A program made the translations under genes and the position numbers. Shown here piece after piece: positions 1-7,368 of a DNA stretch of 9,070 nucleotides. Position 1 is the first letter of the stretch. Each line of letters starts with the position of its first letter. The notes below the pieces were generated by a model. The model had not been told where the DNA came from. It ran no database searches and saw only the letters and a program-made list of their open reading frames with translations. Origin of the DNA: Tannerellaceae bacterium (GTDB taxonomy: Bacteria; Bacteroidota; Bacteroidia; Bacteroidales; Tannerellaceae); assembly GCA_031267775.1 (NCBI GenBank), contig JAIRYL010000155.1, forward strand, positions 1 to 9,070, in the 5' to 3' direction.

Positions 1-1
1 T

Positions 2-1603
2 GCCTTGTGCGAAAGAGCGAACAGGCTGGGACGCGAATATGTGGTGCAGGTAACTGGCGCAGTGAAAGAACGATCTAACAAAAACCTGCATATCCCAACC
101 GGCGAAATAGAGCTGATTATAGCCGAATTAACGGTGCTGAATGCTGCCCTGACGCCTCCGTTTACTATTGAAGACGAGACGGATGGCGGCGACGACCTGA
201 GGATGAAATATCGCTACCTGGATTTGAGGCGGAATATGGTACGGGCTAACCTGGAGCTGCGCCACAGGATGACTATCGAGGTGCGCCGCTATCTGGATAG
301 CCGGCAGTTTATGGAAGTAGAAACGCCTGTGCTTGTGAGCTCTACGCCCGAAGGGGCGAGAGACTTTGTGGTGCCTTCGCGCATGAATCCGGGACAGTTT
401 TACGCCTTGCCTCAGTCTCCGCAAACGCTTAAACAATTGTTGATGGTATCGGGCTTCGACCGCTACTTTCAGATTGTAAAATGTTTTCGCGACGAAGACC
501 TTCGCGCCGACCGTCAGCCGGAGTTTACCCAGATAGACTGCGAAATGAGCTTTGTAGAACAGGATGATATACTCGATATGTTTGAAGGGATGTCTAAATA
601 TCTGTTTAAAGCAATCCGCAACGTGGAAATAGACGAACCTTTCCGGCGGACGTCATGGGCCGACGCCATGAAGTATTATGGTACGGACAAGCCTGATCTG
701 CGCTTCGACATGCGTTTGGTAGAGCTAAACGATATACTGAAGGGGCATGGTTTCTCCGTCTTCGACGAGGCGGCTTATGTGGGCGGTATTTGTGCAAAGG
801 GCGCCGCCTCTTATACCCGTAAACAGTTGGATGCTTTGACCGACTTTGTGAAGCGTCCGCAAATTGGCGCTAAAGGGATGGCGTACGCCCGCGTGGAAGA
901 AAACGGGCATGTAAAATCGAGCGTGGACAAGTTCTATACGCAAGAGGTATTGCAGGAAATGAAAAAAGCGTTCGGCGCCGAACCGGGCGATTTGATGCTG
1001 ATTCTTTCGGACGCCGACGCCATGAAAACGCGCAAACAGCTCTGCGAATTGCGCCTGGAGATGGGTAGCCGGTTAGGGCTTCGCGATAAAAACAAATTTG
1101 CCTGCCTCTGGGTAGTAGACTTTCCCTTGCTTGAGTGGAGCGAGGAAGACCGGCGTTACTATGCTATGCACCACCCGTTTACCTCGCCCAAGCCGGAAGA
1201 TATCCACCTGCTGGACAGCCATCCGGAGGCCGTCCGCGCCAATGCCTACGATATGGTTATCAACGGCGTGGAAGTAGGCGGAGGTTCTATCCGTATCCAC
1301 GACAACGAGCTTCAGCAAAAAATGTTCGGGCTTTTAGGCTTTGCCGCCAACCAAGCCGAAGCCCAATTTGGATTCTTGATGAATGCCTTCAGGTACGGCG
1401 CGCCCCCTCACGGAGGAATTGCCTACGGCCTCGACCGCTGGGTATCTCTTTTTGCCGGCCTCGACTCCATCCGCGACTGTATTGCTTTTCCGAAAAACAA
1501 TTCCGGCCGCGACGTCATGCTCGACGCTCCTTCGGCAATAGCCCAGTCGCAGTTGGACGAGCTTAGGATTACCGCCACATACGACAAACCGCCTTTATGC
1601 TGA
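2..1603 (+). CDS. aspS: Aspartyl-tRNA synthetase, 5' end missing
   Basis: Class II aminoacyl-tRNA synthetase that charges tRNA-Asp with aspartate using ATP, in the cytoplasm. The frame is open from base 2, and the true start lies left of the window. By alignment from memory with bacterial AspRS (about 585-590 residues), roughly 55 residues of the N-terminal anticodon-binding OB fold are missing. Visible in order: the end of the OB fold; the RMKYRYLDLRR stretch; motif 1 region ending in STPEGARDFVVPSR; motif 2 FRDEDLRADRQPEFTQID at 485-538; the bacterial-type insertion (GAD) domain at roughly 680-1010; the NGVEVGGGSIRIHD active-site segment; and motif 3 GGIAYGLDRW at 1412-1441. All class II signature residues look intact. 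The GAD domain marks the bacterial, not archaeal, type. The stop codon lies inside the next gene (7-base overlap), suggesting translational coupling. The apparent TTG start at base 5 is only the window edge. Confidence 0.97.
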   Translation, partial: ALCERANRLGREYVVQVTGAVKERSNKNLHIPTGEIELIIAELTVLNAALTPPFTIEDETDGGDDLRMKYRYLDLRRNMVRANLELRHRMTIEVRRYLDSRQFMEVETPVLVSSTPEGARDFVVPSRMNPGQFYALPQSPQTLKQLLMVSGFDRYFQIVKCFRDEDLRADRQPEFTQIDCEMSFVEQDDILDMFEGMSKYLFKAIRNVEIDEPFRRTSWADAMKYYGTDKPDLRFDMRLVELNDILKGHGFSVFDEAAYVGGICAKGAASYTRKQLDALTDFVKRPQIGAKGMAYARVEENGHVKSSVDKFYTQEVLQEMKKAFGAEPGDLMLILSDADAMKTRKQLCELRLEMGSRLGLRDKNKFACLWVVDFPLLEWSEEDRRYYAMHHPFTSPKPEDIHLLDSHPEAVRANAYDMVINGVEVGGGSIRIHDNELQQKMFGLLGFAANQAEAQFGFLMNAFRYGAPPHGGIAYGLDRWVSLFAGLDSIRDCIAFPKNNSGRDVMLDAPSAIAQSQLDELRITATYDKPPLC

Positions 1604-2694
1604 AGGTTAAGGATATAATAAGAGAAATAGAGACGTATGCGCCGCTTTCGCTTCAGGAAGGGTTTGACAATGCGGGCGTTCAGGTGGGCAACGTTAATCA
1701 GCCTGCAACGGGCGCTCTTTTATGCCTCGATGTTACAGAAGCGGTTATTGACGAAGCCATACAGATGGACTGTAACCTGATTATTTCTCACCATCCGCTG
1801 GCTTTCAAACCATTTAAGTCGCTCACAGGACGCAATTATGTGGAACGATGCGTGATGAAAGCCTGCAAGCATGATATTGTTATTTATGCGGCGCATACCA
1901 ATCTGGATAATGTATGGGGCGGCGTAAACTTTCGCATGGCCGAGCTGATGGGTTTGCAAAACATCCGCATCCTCAGTCCGCAAAAACATGCGTTGCTGAA
2001 AATGGTTACGTTCGTGCCCGAAACCTTTGCCGAGGCCGTGAGAAACGTATTGTTTAGCGCGGGCGCCGGACATACAGGCAGTTACGATTCGTGCAGTTTC
2101 AACCTGAAAGGGGCAGGTACTTTCCGTGCAAGTGAAAACAGCAAACCGTTTGCAGGCGAAATTGGCAAATTGCACGTAGAACGGGAGGAGCGCATCGAAA
2201 CGATTATCCCTGCATACCGCAAACATTCCGTCGCCCGGGCGCTGCTGGCTGTCCATCCCTACGAAGAACCTGTATTTGATTTCTACCCTTTAGACAATGT
2301 ATGGAATAAGGCCGGTTCGGGGATTGCAGGCGAACTTCCTGAAAGCGAAGACGAGTACAGTTTCCTCTTGCGGATGAAAGATATATTTAATGTAGCGTGC
2401 ATAAAACATTCGGCTTTTACCGGCAAGCCCGTTCGCGAAGTAGCCGTATGCGGCGGCGGCGGCGCTTTCCTGATACCCGAAGCCATAGCCTTTGGCGCCG
2501 ACGTATTTATTACAGGCGAAGCAAAATACAATGATTTCTACGATGTAGAAGATGCTATACTCCTGGCAGTAATCGGTCATTATGAATCCGAAGCCTGTAC
2601 AAAGGATATCTTTTATGCCGTTTTATCGAAAAAATTCCCTACCTTTGCGTTACATTTTTCAAACGTTAATTTGAACCCGGTAAAATATTTATAG
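1597..2694 (+). CDS. Nif3/DUF34-family dinuclear metal-centre protein with CutA/PII-like insertion
   Basis: A 365-residue member of the Nif3 (YbgI/YqfO, DUF34) family, often labelled 'GTP cyclohydrolase 1 type 2 homolog'. The true cellular role of the family is unsettled. Conserved metal-site residues are visible: H65-H66 in SHHPLAF, D104 in HTNLDN, and H328 and E332 in GHYESE, matching the family's two-metal centre. The two halves of the Nif3 fold (about 1-130 and 230-365) are split by an insertion at about 135-229 with the motifs GAGHTGSYDSCSF and HPYEEP. This is the CutA/PII-like domain of the long YqfO form (about 370 residues), absent from the short E. coli YbgI form. Homologues form ring-shaped hexamers. 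The ATG lies inside the end of aspS, with no Shine-Dalgarno site, so translation is probably coupled. The zinc-ribbon gene follows after 1 base. Family assignment is very safe; biochemical function is not. Confidence 0.95.
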   Translation: MLKVKDIIREIETYAPLSLQEGFDNAGVQVGNVNQPATGALLCLDVTEAVIDEAIQMDCNLIISHHPLAFKPFKSLTGRNYVERCVMKACKHDIVIYAAHTNLDNVWGGVNFRMAELMGLQNIRILSPQKHALLKMVTFVPETFAEAVRNVLFSAGAGHTGSYDSCSFNLKGAGTFRASENSKPFAGEIGKLHVEREERIETIIPAYRKHSVARALLAVHPYEEPVFDFYPLDNVWNKAGSGIAGELPESEDEYSFLLRMKDIFNVACIKHSAFTGKPVREVAVCGGGGAFLIPEAIAFGADVFITGEAKYNDFYDVEDAILLAVIGHYESEACTKDIFYAVLSKKFPTFALHFSNVNLNPVKYL

Positions 2695-2695
2695 T

Positions 2696-3457
2696 ATGGC
2701 AAAGAAAACATCAACTGAAAAAGAATATACAGTTGAAGAAAAGCTGTCTGCACTGTATGAACTTCAGACTTTGGTGACTGAAATAGATAAGATTAAAACG
2801 CTTCGCGGCGAACTCCCGTTGGAAGTTCAAGACCTCGAAGACGAGATTGCAGGTTTGGAAACTCGCCTGCGCAACTATCAATCCGAAATAAAAGAATACG
2901 ATACGTCTGTTGCAGAACAAAAAAACAAAATAGTAGACTCTACAGCGTCGATCGATAGATACAAAGGCCAGTTGGATAACGTGCGTAACAACCGCGAATT
3001 TGATAACCTTTCCAAAGAAATAGAATTTCAAGGACTGGAAATTGAGTTTTCCGAAAAGAAAATCCGCGAGTTTACCGAACGGATAGCAACTAAAAAAGCG
3101 GAAATTTCCGGACTGAACGAAACGTTGGAAGGACGGAAAGCCGACTTAGCCCAAAAGCGTAGCGAACTGGAAGAAATCGTATCTGAAACAAAACAGGAAG
3201 AAGAAAAGCTTCGCGAGAAAGCAAAGAAGCTGGAGTCGAACATCGAATCCCGTTTACTTACCGCTTTCAAACGTATCCGTAAGGGAGCGCGCAATGGGTT
3301 GGGCGTAGTTTACATACAGCGCGACGCCTGCGGCGGTTGCTTCAACAAAATCCCGCCCCAGAAACAAATGGATATAAAGCTTCGCAAAAAAATTATCGTT
3401 TGCGAATACTGCGGGCGTATTATGATAGACCCTGAACTGGCGGGCGCAGACGAATAA
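2696..3457 (+). CDS. Coiled-coil protein with C-terminal C4 zinc ribbon (DUF164/zf-RING_7 family)
   Basis: A 253-residue soluble protein. Residues about 12-190 are charged and heptad-like (rich in E, K, L, I, R), predicting a long antiparallel coiled-coil hairpin. The C-terminus carries a zinc ribbon with C212-x2-C215 and C236-x2-C239, in CGGCFNKIPPQ and VCEYCGRIMIDPE. This layout matches the PF02591 family. Characterised relatives include Helicobacter HP0958/FlgZ, linked to RpoN stability and flagellin mRNA, and chlamydial CdsZ, linked to type III secretion. Neither context applies to a typical Bacteroidales cell, so the role here is unknown; nucleic-acid or protein scaffolding is an inference. 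The ATG is one base after the Nif3 stop, which argues for co-translation. The gene converges on the transporter gene with only 13 bases between stop codons. Confidence 0.93.
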   Translation: MAKKTSTEKEYTVEEKLSALYELQTLVTEIDKIKTLRGELPLEVQDLEDEIAGLETRLRNYQSEIKEYDTSVAEQKNKIVDSTASIDRYKGQLDNVRNNREFDNLSKEIEFQGLEIEFSEKKIREFTERIATKKAEISGLNETLEGRKADLAQKRSELEEIVSETKQEEEKLREKAKKLESNIESRLLTAFKRIRKGARNGLGVVYIQRDACGGCFNKIPPQKQMDIKLRKKIIVCEYCGRIMIDPELAGADE

Positions 3458-3470
3458 CAGCACGCAGGCA

Positions 3471-5711
3471 TTAATTAATTTCTTTTGATTGGGCGGCATT
3501 TACAAACAAAATGTCGCCTGTTTTATTAAAGTCGGTAAAGAAACTCATGGCGTCGTGCTCGATAATATCTTCGCGAAAACCAATAAGGGTTAGTCCGGCA
3601 TACTTGGAGTGCGCAACAACGGCGGCGCTCACAGTCTGTTCTTCCGAAAGCATCACAATTTCAATATTGGTTAATGTAATGGGTAGTCGTCCTTCGGCAA
3701 TTCGCTCTTGCAAATCTTTCTTCACAACTTCTTTTTTCCCTCTTGTACTGGTAATAAACAGTTTTATCTGGCTTTTGTGCCAGTCGGGGTGCGCCAGAAT
3801 GATATACCCCAGCAGAATCATGAGGTTGGCATTCTTTTCATCCGTTTCCCTTATCCACACATGTACGCCGTTTTTATTGCGGATAGGATATGTTGAGCCG
3901 GCAAAGATGCAAATATCAAAATTACCGGCCCTGACCAGGTTCATGTTGTCCAGTATTTTTTTCAGTTCGTCAGGATGACTCTTTTCAAATTCAAATACAA
4001 CCATATTATTTTCCATGCCTGAAATAGAAGGAGTTTGTATCACCTGCGCTATGGCAGAAGTATAAGATGGCGATATCATGGTATCGATATAGAGCGCTCC
4101 GCCATGTTCTTTCTGGTTTTCAATTAACAGACGTAACACTTCGCGCGACTCTTGGTGTGTTTGCTTGCTGTAATATCCTTCTATAAAATGAAAATAAGTG
4201 CCAAAACCATGCTGATGGCTAATCCATTTCATAAGCTCGAGCGCTTTGTCTCTTTCAAAAGAATTGGGTGAAATACAGATAGCGGAAGGACGCCACTCCT
4301 CGTTTTCCAGCATAGACTGGTGTTTCTGCATAAACACCCGTAACCGCCTGTTCAACTGAAAAAGAGAACCCTCAAAGATATCTACAAGTCCTTTTTCTTC
4401 TTTATTATAATGCTCTATAATTAAATAGATAATTGCCAGAACAGCGTAAGCCAATACCGTATAAAGCGGATTGATCATAAACATAACCCATACCGAAAGG
4501 ATAAATCCGCCTAAAGAGAAATACCATTTTGATTTAAAGCGCGGACGATAAGAGGGCGGCGAGCCAAAATGGTTAAGAAAAGAGATAAGGCACAGCGTGC
4601 CGTATGTAATTAAGAAAAACATAGAGATAATCTCGGCTACCGTATCTATACTGCCTGATAAAACAAAAAAGAGGGCAACAAAGAATGATACGAGTGTTGC
4701 ATTATTCGGTTCGTTGGCTTTCCCTTTTCCTTTGGCCAGGAAATTGTTTATGCGGGCAAAAGGAAAACTTCCGTCATTTCCTAAAGCCTGTAAGGTGCGT
4801 GGCGCGACAAGGATAGATCCCAATGCCGACGAAGATGTACAGGCGGCAAGACCCAAAGGTATTACTATAGCTCCATAAACAGCAATTTTCGACATAATCA
4901 ATTGGTCTTCGAGCAAATCGGCCTGCGACGCCGAAACCGATAGTTTCCATACAACTAATACATATATCAATAATCCTGTTACCGTCCCTCCCATAGTTCC
5001 TAACGGAATAGATTTTCCGGGATTTTTTAAATCGCCGCTTAACCCCACTCCGGCGGTCATGCCGGTAAATGCAGGGAAACAGATAGCAAACAGGATAAAG
5101 AATTTTTCTTTATTGAAAAAACCGAAATTAGTACCGGATATTTTTGTTAAATCGTCTCCCGCCTCCATCGGATTGCCTGCAAAAAAGAGCAGCAAAGCCA
5201 GGAACAAAAAAATATTGACGGCATAAAGCATCTTTATCCCTAAATCAGCTCCTTTACGCAAAATAAGCAAGCTCAATATAATTAAGGCCGGCACGCTGAT
5301 AGCCTGACGGGGAAGCGCAAAACCAAACTGATTCGTAAACCAACTGAAAAACGGCGCAAAAGCTTCTGTAAATGCAATCGTATAAAAGGCTACGCTGATA
5401 GCCTGAGAAAAATAAAGCGTAATGCCAATCGTAGAACCAATCTTCAAACCAAACGAGCGCGAGATGATAAAATATTCGCCCCCTCCTTCTACGCGGGTAT
5501 TCGTTGCAATTTCGGATATGGCTAATGCCGTAGGTATAGTGATTAAATGCCCCAGAAGAATAATGCCAATAGTTCCCCAAAAGCCTAATGTACTTACTGC
5601 ATATCCGAATCTCAAAAATAAAACGGCTCCTAAGATGGTGGATATAGCAGTAAAATAAACCGGAGCTACGCCAAATCCACGATTATTGTTCTGTATCTTC
5701 GTTTGTTCCAT
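3471..5711 (-). CDS. SLC12-like cation-chloride cotransporter / APC-superfamily permease
   Basis: A large secondary transporter, 746 residues from the chosen ATG at 5711. The frame also offers an ATG at 5768, adding 19 residues. I prefer 5711 because homology-like sequence begins only at the following N-terminal GFGVAPVYFTAISTILGAVLFLR, and because GAGAA precedes it. Counting from 5768, residues about 33-451 hold about 12 hydrophobic helices; residues about 455-765 form a soluble mixed alpha/beta C-terminal domain, as in SLC12 proteins. Family marks: GAVLFLRFGYAV in TM1, SGDLKNPGKSIPLGT after TM6, CTSSSALGSILVAPRTLQALGND around TM8, and NHFGSPPSYRPRF after TM10. The serine pair in the TM8 segment resembles Na-coupled NKCC/NCC members, not KCC types, so Na+-coupled chloride or cation transport is the best inference. 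General amino-acid permease is the fallback label. No separate terminator is visible for this gene on the - strand. Confidence 0.88.
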   Translation of the reverse strand: MEQTKIQNNNRGFGVAPVYFTAISTILGAVLFLRFGYAVSTLGFWGTIGIILLGHLITIPTALAISEIATNTRVEGGGEYFIISRSFGLKIGSTIGITLYFSQAISVAFYTIAFTEAFAPFFSWFTNQFGFALPRQAISVPALIILSLLILRKGADLGIKMLYAVNIFLFLALLLFFAGNPMEAGDDLTKISGTNFGFFNKEKFFILFAICFPAFTGMTAGVGLSGDLKNPGKSIPLGTMGGTVTGLLIYVLVVWKLSVSASQADLLEDQLIMSKIAVYGAIVIPLGLAACTSSSALGSILVAPRTLQALGNDGSFPFARINNFLAKGKGKANEPNNATLVSFFVALFFVLSGSIDTVAEIISMFFLITYGTLCLISFLNHFGSPPSYRPRFKSKWYFSLGGFILSVWVMFMINPLYTVLAYAVLAIIYLIIEHYNKEEKGLVDIFEGSLFQLNRRLRVFMQKHQSMLENEEWRPSAICISPNSFERDKALELMKWISHQHGFGTYFHFIEGYYSKQTHQESREVLRLLIENQKEHGGALYIDTMISPSYTSAIAQVIQTPSISGMENNMVVFEFEKSHPDELKKILDNMNLVRAGNFDICIFAGSTYPIRNKNGVHVWIRETDEKNANLMILLGYIILAHPDWHKSQIKLFITSTRGKKEVVKKDLQERIAEGRLPITLTNIEIVMLSEEQTVSAAVVAHSKYAGLTLIGFREDIIEHDAMSFFTDFNKTGDILFVNAAQSKEIN
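3491..3527 (+). terminator. Probable intrinsic terminator of the aspS-Nif3-zinc-ribbon transcript
   Basis: Arm GGCGGCATTT (3492-3501) pairs along all ten positions (one G-U) with AAATGTCGCC (3509-3518), leaving a 7-base loop. One more G-U pair is possible at 3491/3519. It is followed on the + strand by TGTTTTATT, a moderate U tract. On the - strand the stem is followed by an A-rich stretch, so the polarity fits the + strand operon ending at 3457. It lies wholly inside the last codons of the convergent transporter gene. The U tract is imperfect, so termination strength is uncertain. Confidence 0.55.
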
Positions 5712-5799
5712 ACGTTCTCTTACTATGCCGGCGTAAATATGGTCATTTTTTTGTGAAAGTAGCGTCATTCATCTAACAAAAAGATTGTGATGCTTGTAG

Positions 5800-5833
5800 C
5801 AAAATTTATCGTATTTTTGTTTTGTGATTCAAA
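5800..5833 (-). promoter_or_regulatory. Putative Bacteroidota-type promoter of the transporter gene
   Basis: Read on the - strand, TTTG (5833-5830) is followed after 21 bases by TAAATTTTG (5808-5800). This resembles the -33 TTTG / -7 TAnnTTTG pattern of the phylum, except that three bases instead of two separate TA from TTTG. The predicted transcript start near 5793 would give a leader of about 80 bases to the preferred ATG at 5711. The -33 box lies inside the first codons of tilS. Assigned by motif only. Confidence 0.4.
5812..5819 (+). promoter_or_regulatory. -7 element (TATTTTTG) of tilS
   Basis: Exact match to TAnnTTTG, ending 5 bases before the tilS GTG. A -33 box is weak: TTG at 5785 leaves 24 bases and TTG at 5794 leaves 15, both off the usual spacing of about 19-21. 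If used, transcription would begin at or within a few bases of the start codon. Confidence 0.4.
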
Positions 5834-7149
5834 TTGTTCGTACATATATTGATAAACATAACCTGTTTCCGGAAGATAAACCAATACTGGTAGGATTAAG
5901 CGGCGGCGCCGATTCGGTTGCTTTATTGGCGGCGCTGGTACAGTTGGGATATTCCTGTATGGCAGTCCATTGCAATTTCCATTTGCGAGGCGATGAATCA
6001 AACAGGGATGAAGCGTTTGCCAAAAGTATGGCTGAAAAATTAGATACACCCTTTCATAAGATAGATTTCAATACCGCCCAATATGCCAAAGAGAAACATA
6101 TCTCTATAGAAATGGCCGCCCGCGAATTACGTTACAGATGGTTTGAAGAAATGCGTGTACATTTCGACGCGCAGGCCATTGCGGTAGCCCACCACAGAGA
6201 TGATAATGTGGAAACGATACTGATAAATTTGGCGCGAGGGACAGGCATAAAAGGTATTCGGGGGATTCGTCCTAAAAATGGTTATATCGCTCGCCCCTTT
6301 TTATCTGTTGGAAGAGATGAAATTCTATGCTGGCTGGAAAAACAACAGTTATCCTTTGTAACCGATAGTACAAATCTTACAGATGAATATACGCGCAATT
6401 TTATCCGGATTAAAGTAATTCCCCTGCTTGAAAATATCAATTCTTCCGTAAAAGAAGCAATAGCACGCACAAGCGCACACCTGTCTTCTGTAGAAATTAT
6501 TTATCAGTCTGTCATAGAAAAAGCGCGAACCAGTGTTTTGAAAAATAACAACCGGCTTTCTATTAAAGAATTGCTCGCTTATCCTGTGCCCGAAACAATC
6601 TTATATGAATTACTTACTCCCTTTCGGTTTACCCGTCGGGTAATCGAAGGTATCTTTTTATCCCTGGATAAAGAACCGGGTAAAATATTTTTCTCTCCTA
6701 CTCACAGGCTGATAAAAGACAGGGAATATCTTTTAATAACTCCTCTTGAAAAAGTAGAACCAAATATCTATATAATAAAGGAAGAGCAAAAAGAATGCCG
6801 GACTCCCGTAATACTTTCCTGGGAAAAAACGGCTTTTGACAAAGAATTTCATTTGAGAAAAGATAAAAACATAGCTTATTTTGACTATGATAAGCTAAAC
6901 TTTCCGCTTACATTACGTACCTGGCAATCGGGAGACTGGTTTGTCCCTTTTGGAATGACCGGCCGTAAAAAACTGAGCGATTACTTCTCCGACCATAAAT
7001 ATAGCCTGCCGGATAAAGAGCAAGCCTGGCTTCTTTGCAGTGGAGAAAACATTCTATGGATTATTGGCGAACGAACGGATAACCGTTTCCGGATTGATAA
7101 AACAACAAGTTACGTGTTAAGAGTAAAATTTTCCGGTAAAAAAGAATGA
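5824..7149 (+). CDS. tilS: tRNA(Ile)-lysidine synthase
   Basis: Converts cytidine 34 of the CAU-anticodon tRNA-Ile to lysidine with ATP and lysine. This switches the tRNA from AUG to AUA reading and from Met to Ile charging, and is normally essential. The protein has 441 residues, usual for Bacteroidales TilS. The N-type ATP pyrophosphatase P-loop SGGADS is at 26-31, HCNFHLRGDES at 49-59, and the family signature AHHRDDNVET at 122-131. The tRNA-binding middle region follows, then the TilS C-terminal domain at about 360-437 with LRTWQSGDWFVPFGM and KKLSDYFSD. GTG is the only usable start: the frame upstream runs just eight codons back to a TAG at 5797 with no ATG, GTG or TTG, and homologues begin with a similar short lead to the P-loop. 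No Shine-Dalgarno site is visible. The rho promoter begins directly after the stop. Confidence 0.96.
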   Translation: MIQIVRTYIDKHNLFPEDKPILVGLSGGADSVALLAALVQLGYSCMAVHCNFHLRGDESNRDEAFAKSMAEKLDTPFHKIDFNTAQYAKEKHISIEMAARELRYRWFEEMRVHFDAQAIAVAHHRDDNVETILINLARGTGIKGIRGIRPKNGYIARPFLSVGRDEILCWLEKQQLSFVTDSTNLTDEYTRNFIRIKVIPLLENINSSVKEAIARTSAHLSSVEIIYQSVIEKARTSVLKNNNRLSIKELLAYPVPETILYELLTPFRFTRRVIEGIFLSLDKEPGKIFFSPTHRLIKDREYLLITPLEKVEPNIYIIKEEQKECRTPVILSWEKTAFDKEFHLRKDKNIAYFDYDKLNFPLTLRTWQSGDWFVPFGMTGRKKLSDYFSDHKYSLPDKEQAWLLCSGENILWIIGERTDNRFRIDKTTSYVLRVKFSGKKE

Positions 7150-7166
7150 TATTTTCAAAAATAGTA

Positions 7167-7174
7167 TACCTTTG
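7167..7174 (+). promoter_or_regulatory. -7 element (TACCTTTG) of rho
   Basis: Perfect TAnnTTTG in the context TATACCTTTGCA, the most common form of the Bacteroidales primary promoter. It lies 18 bases after the tilS stop. No convincing -33 TTTG is present at the expected distance, which is common for this promoter class. Predicted start near 7179-7182, giving rho a leader of about 165 bases. Confidence 0.65.
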
Positions 7175-7194
7175 CAGCAAATTACTCCGCAGAT

Positions 7195-7221
7195 ATGTTG
7201 CTAAGAATTCAAGTTAGTTAA
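7195..7221 (+). CDS. Possible 8-residue leader peptide upstream of rho
   Basis: ATG at 7195 opens a frame encoding MLLRIQVS and stops at TAA 7219-7221. It starts about 15 bases after the predicted transcript start, and its stop codon falls inside the left arm of the inverted repeat at 7218-7226. There is no run of a regulatory amino acid and no ribosome-binding site. In AT-rich DNA an ORF this short is easily chance; only its placement makes it worth listing. Confidence 0.15.
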   Translation: MLLRIQVS

Positions 7222-7258
7222 ATAATCTGTCTTTTTTTTACATATAGCAATTATTTAA
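7218..7258. repeat. Perfect 9-bp inverted repeat in the rho leader
   Basis: TTAAATAAT at 7218-7226 is the exact reverse complement of ATTATTTAA at 7250-7258. The 23-base loop contains a run of eight T (7232-7239). All pairs are A-T, so an RNA hairpin would be weak, and the T run sits in the loop and not after the stem. It is therefore not an intrinsic terminator. It may be an operator-like or leader element, or only AT-rich background. Confidence 0.35.
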
Positions 7259-7326
7259 TCAATTAATTTAAGATATATCAGTCGTATTATACACCTATAG
7301 TAGCTATGTCTATAGATAATCAATTA
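7256..7326. repeat. Direct repeat TAATCAATTA, two copies, in the rho leader
   Basis: Ten-base copies at 7256-7265 and 7317-7326, each followed by similar ATTTA-containing sequence. Centre-to-centre distance is 61 bases, about six helical turns. The first copy overlaps the end of the inverted repeat; the second ends 20 bases before the rho ATG. Between them, CTATAG at 7295-7300 and 7310-7315 could form a 6-bp stem with a 9-base loop. Possibly protein-binding half sites, but the region is very AT-rich. Confidence 0.3.
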
Positions 7327-7368
7327 GATTTACACATTTTCTTAATATGCAAAAATACAACATTTTAG
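7306..7368 (+). CDS. Possible 20-codon upstream ORF overlapping the rho start
   Basis: ATG at 7306 begins MSIDNQLDLHIF and runs out of frame across the rho ATG (7347), stopping at TAG 7366-7368. If translated it would interfere with or couple to rho initiation. No ribosome-binding site or codon signature supports it, so chance is the default explanation. Confidence 0.12.
   Translation: MSIDNQLDLHIFLICKNTTF

Noticed and set aside
1135..1566. 143-codon + strand frame inside aspS
   Set aside because: Arg/Pro-rich shadow of the GC-rich aspS codons in another frame. It resembles no family, and aspS is unmistakable here.
1720..2256. 178-codon - strand frame opposite the Nif3 gene
   Set aside because: Antisense shadow with no motifs; the + strand frame has clear Nif3 metal-site motifs.
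2451..2464. GGC-repeat run in the Nif3 gene
   Set aside because: It encodes the conserved glycine run in VCGGGGAF, so protein constraint explains it.
5712..5768. Upstream ATG at 5768 as the start of the transporter
   Set aside because: The 19 extra residues are not hydrophobic or family-like. The ATG at 5711 gives the usual short N-terminus before TM1. Kept only as an alternative.
7150..7166. TATTTT/AAAATA near-palindrome after tilS as a terminator
   Set aside because: A/T-only stem with essentially no loop and no U tract after it. It more likely belongs to the rho promoter surroundings.
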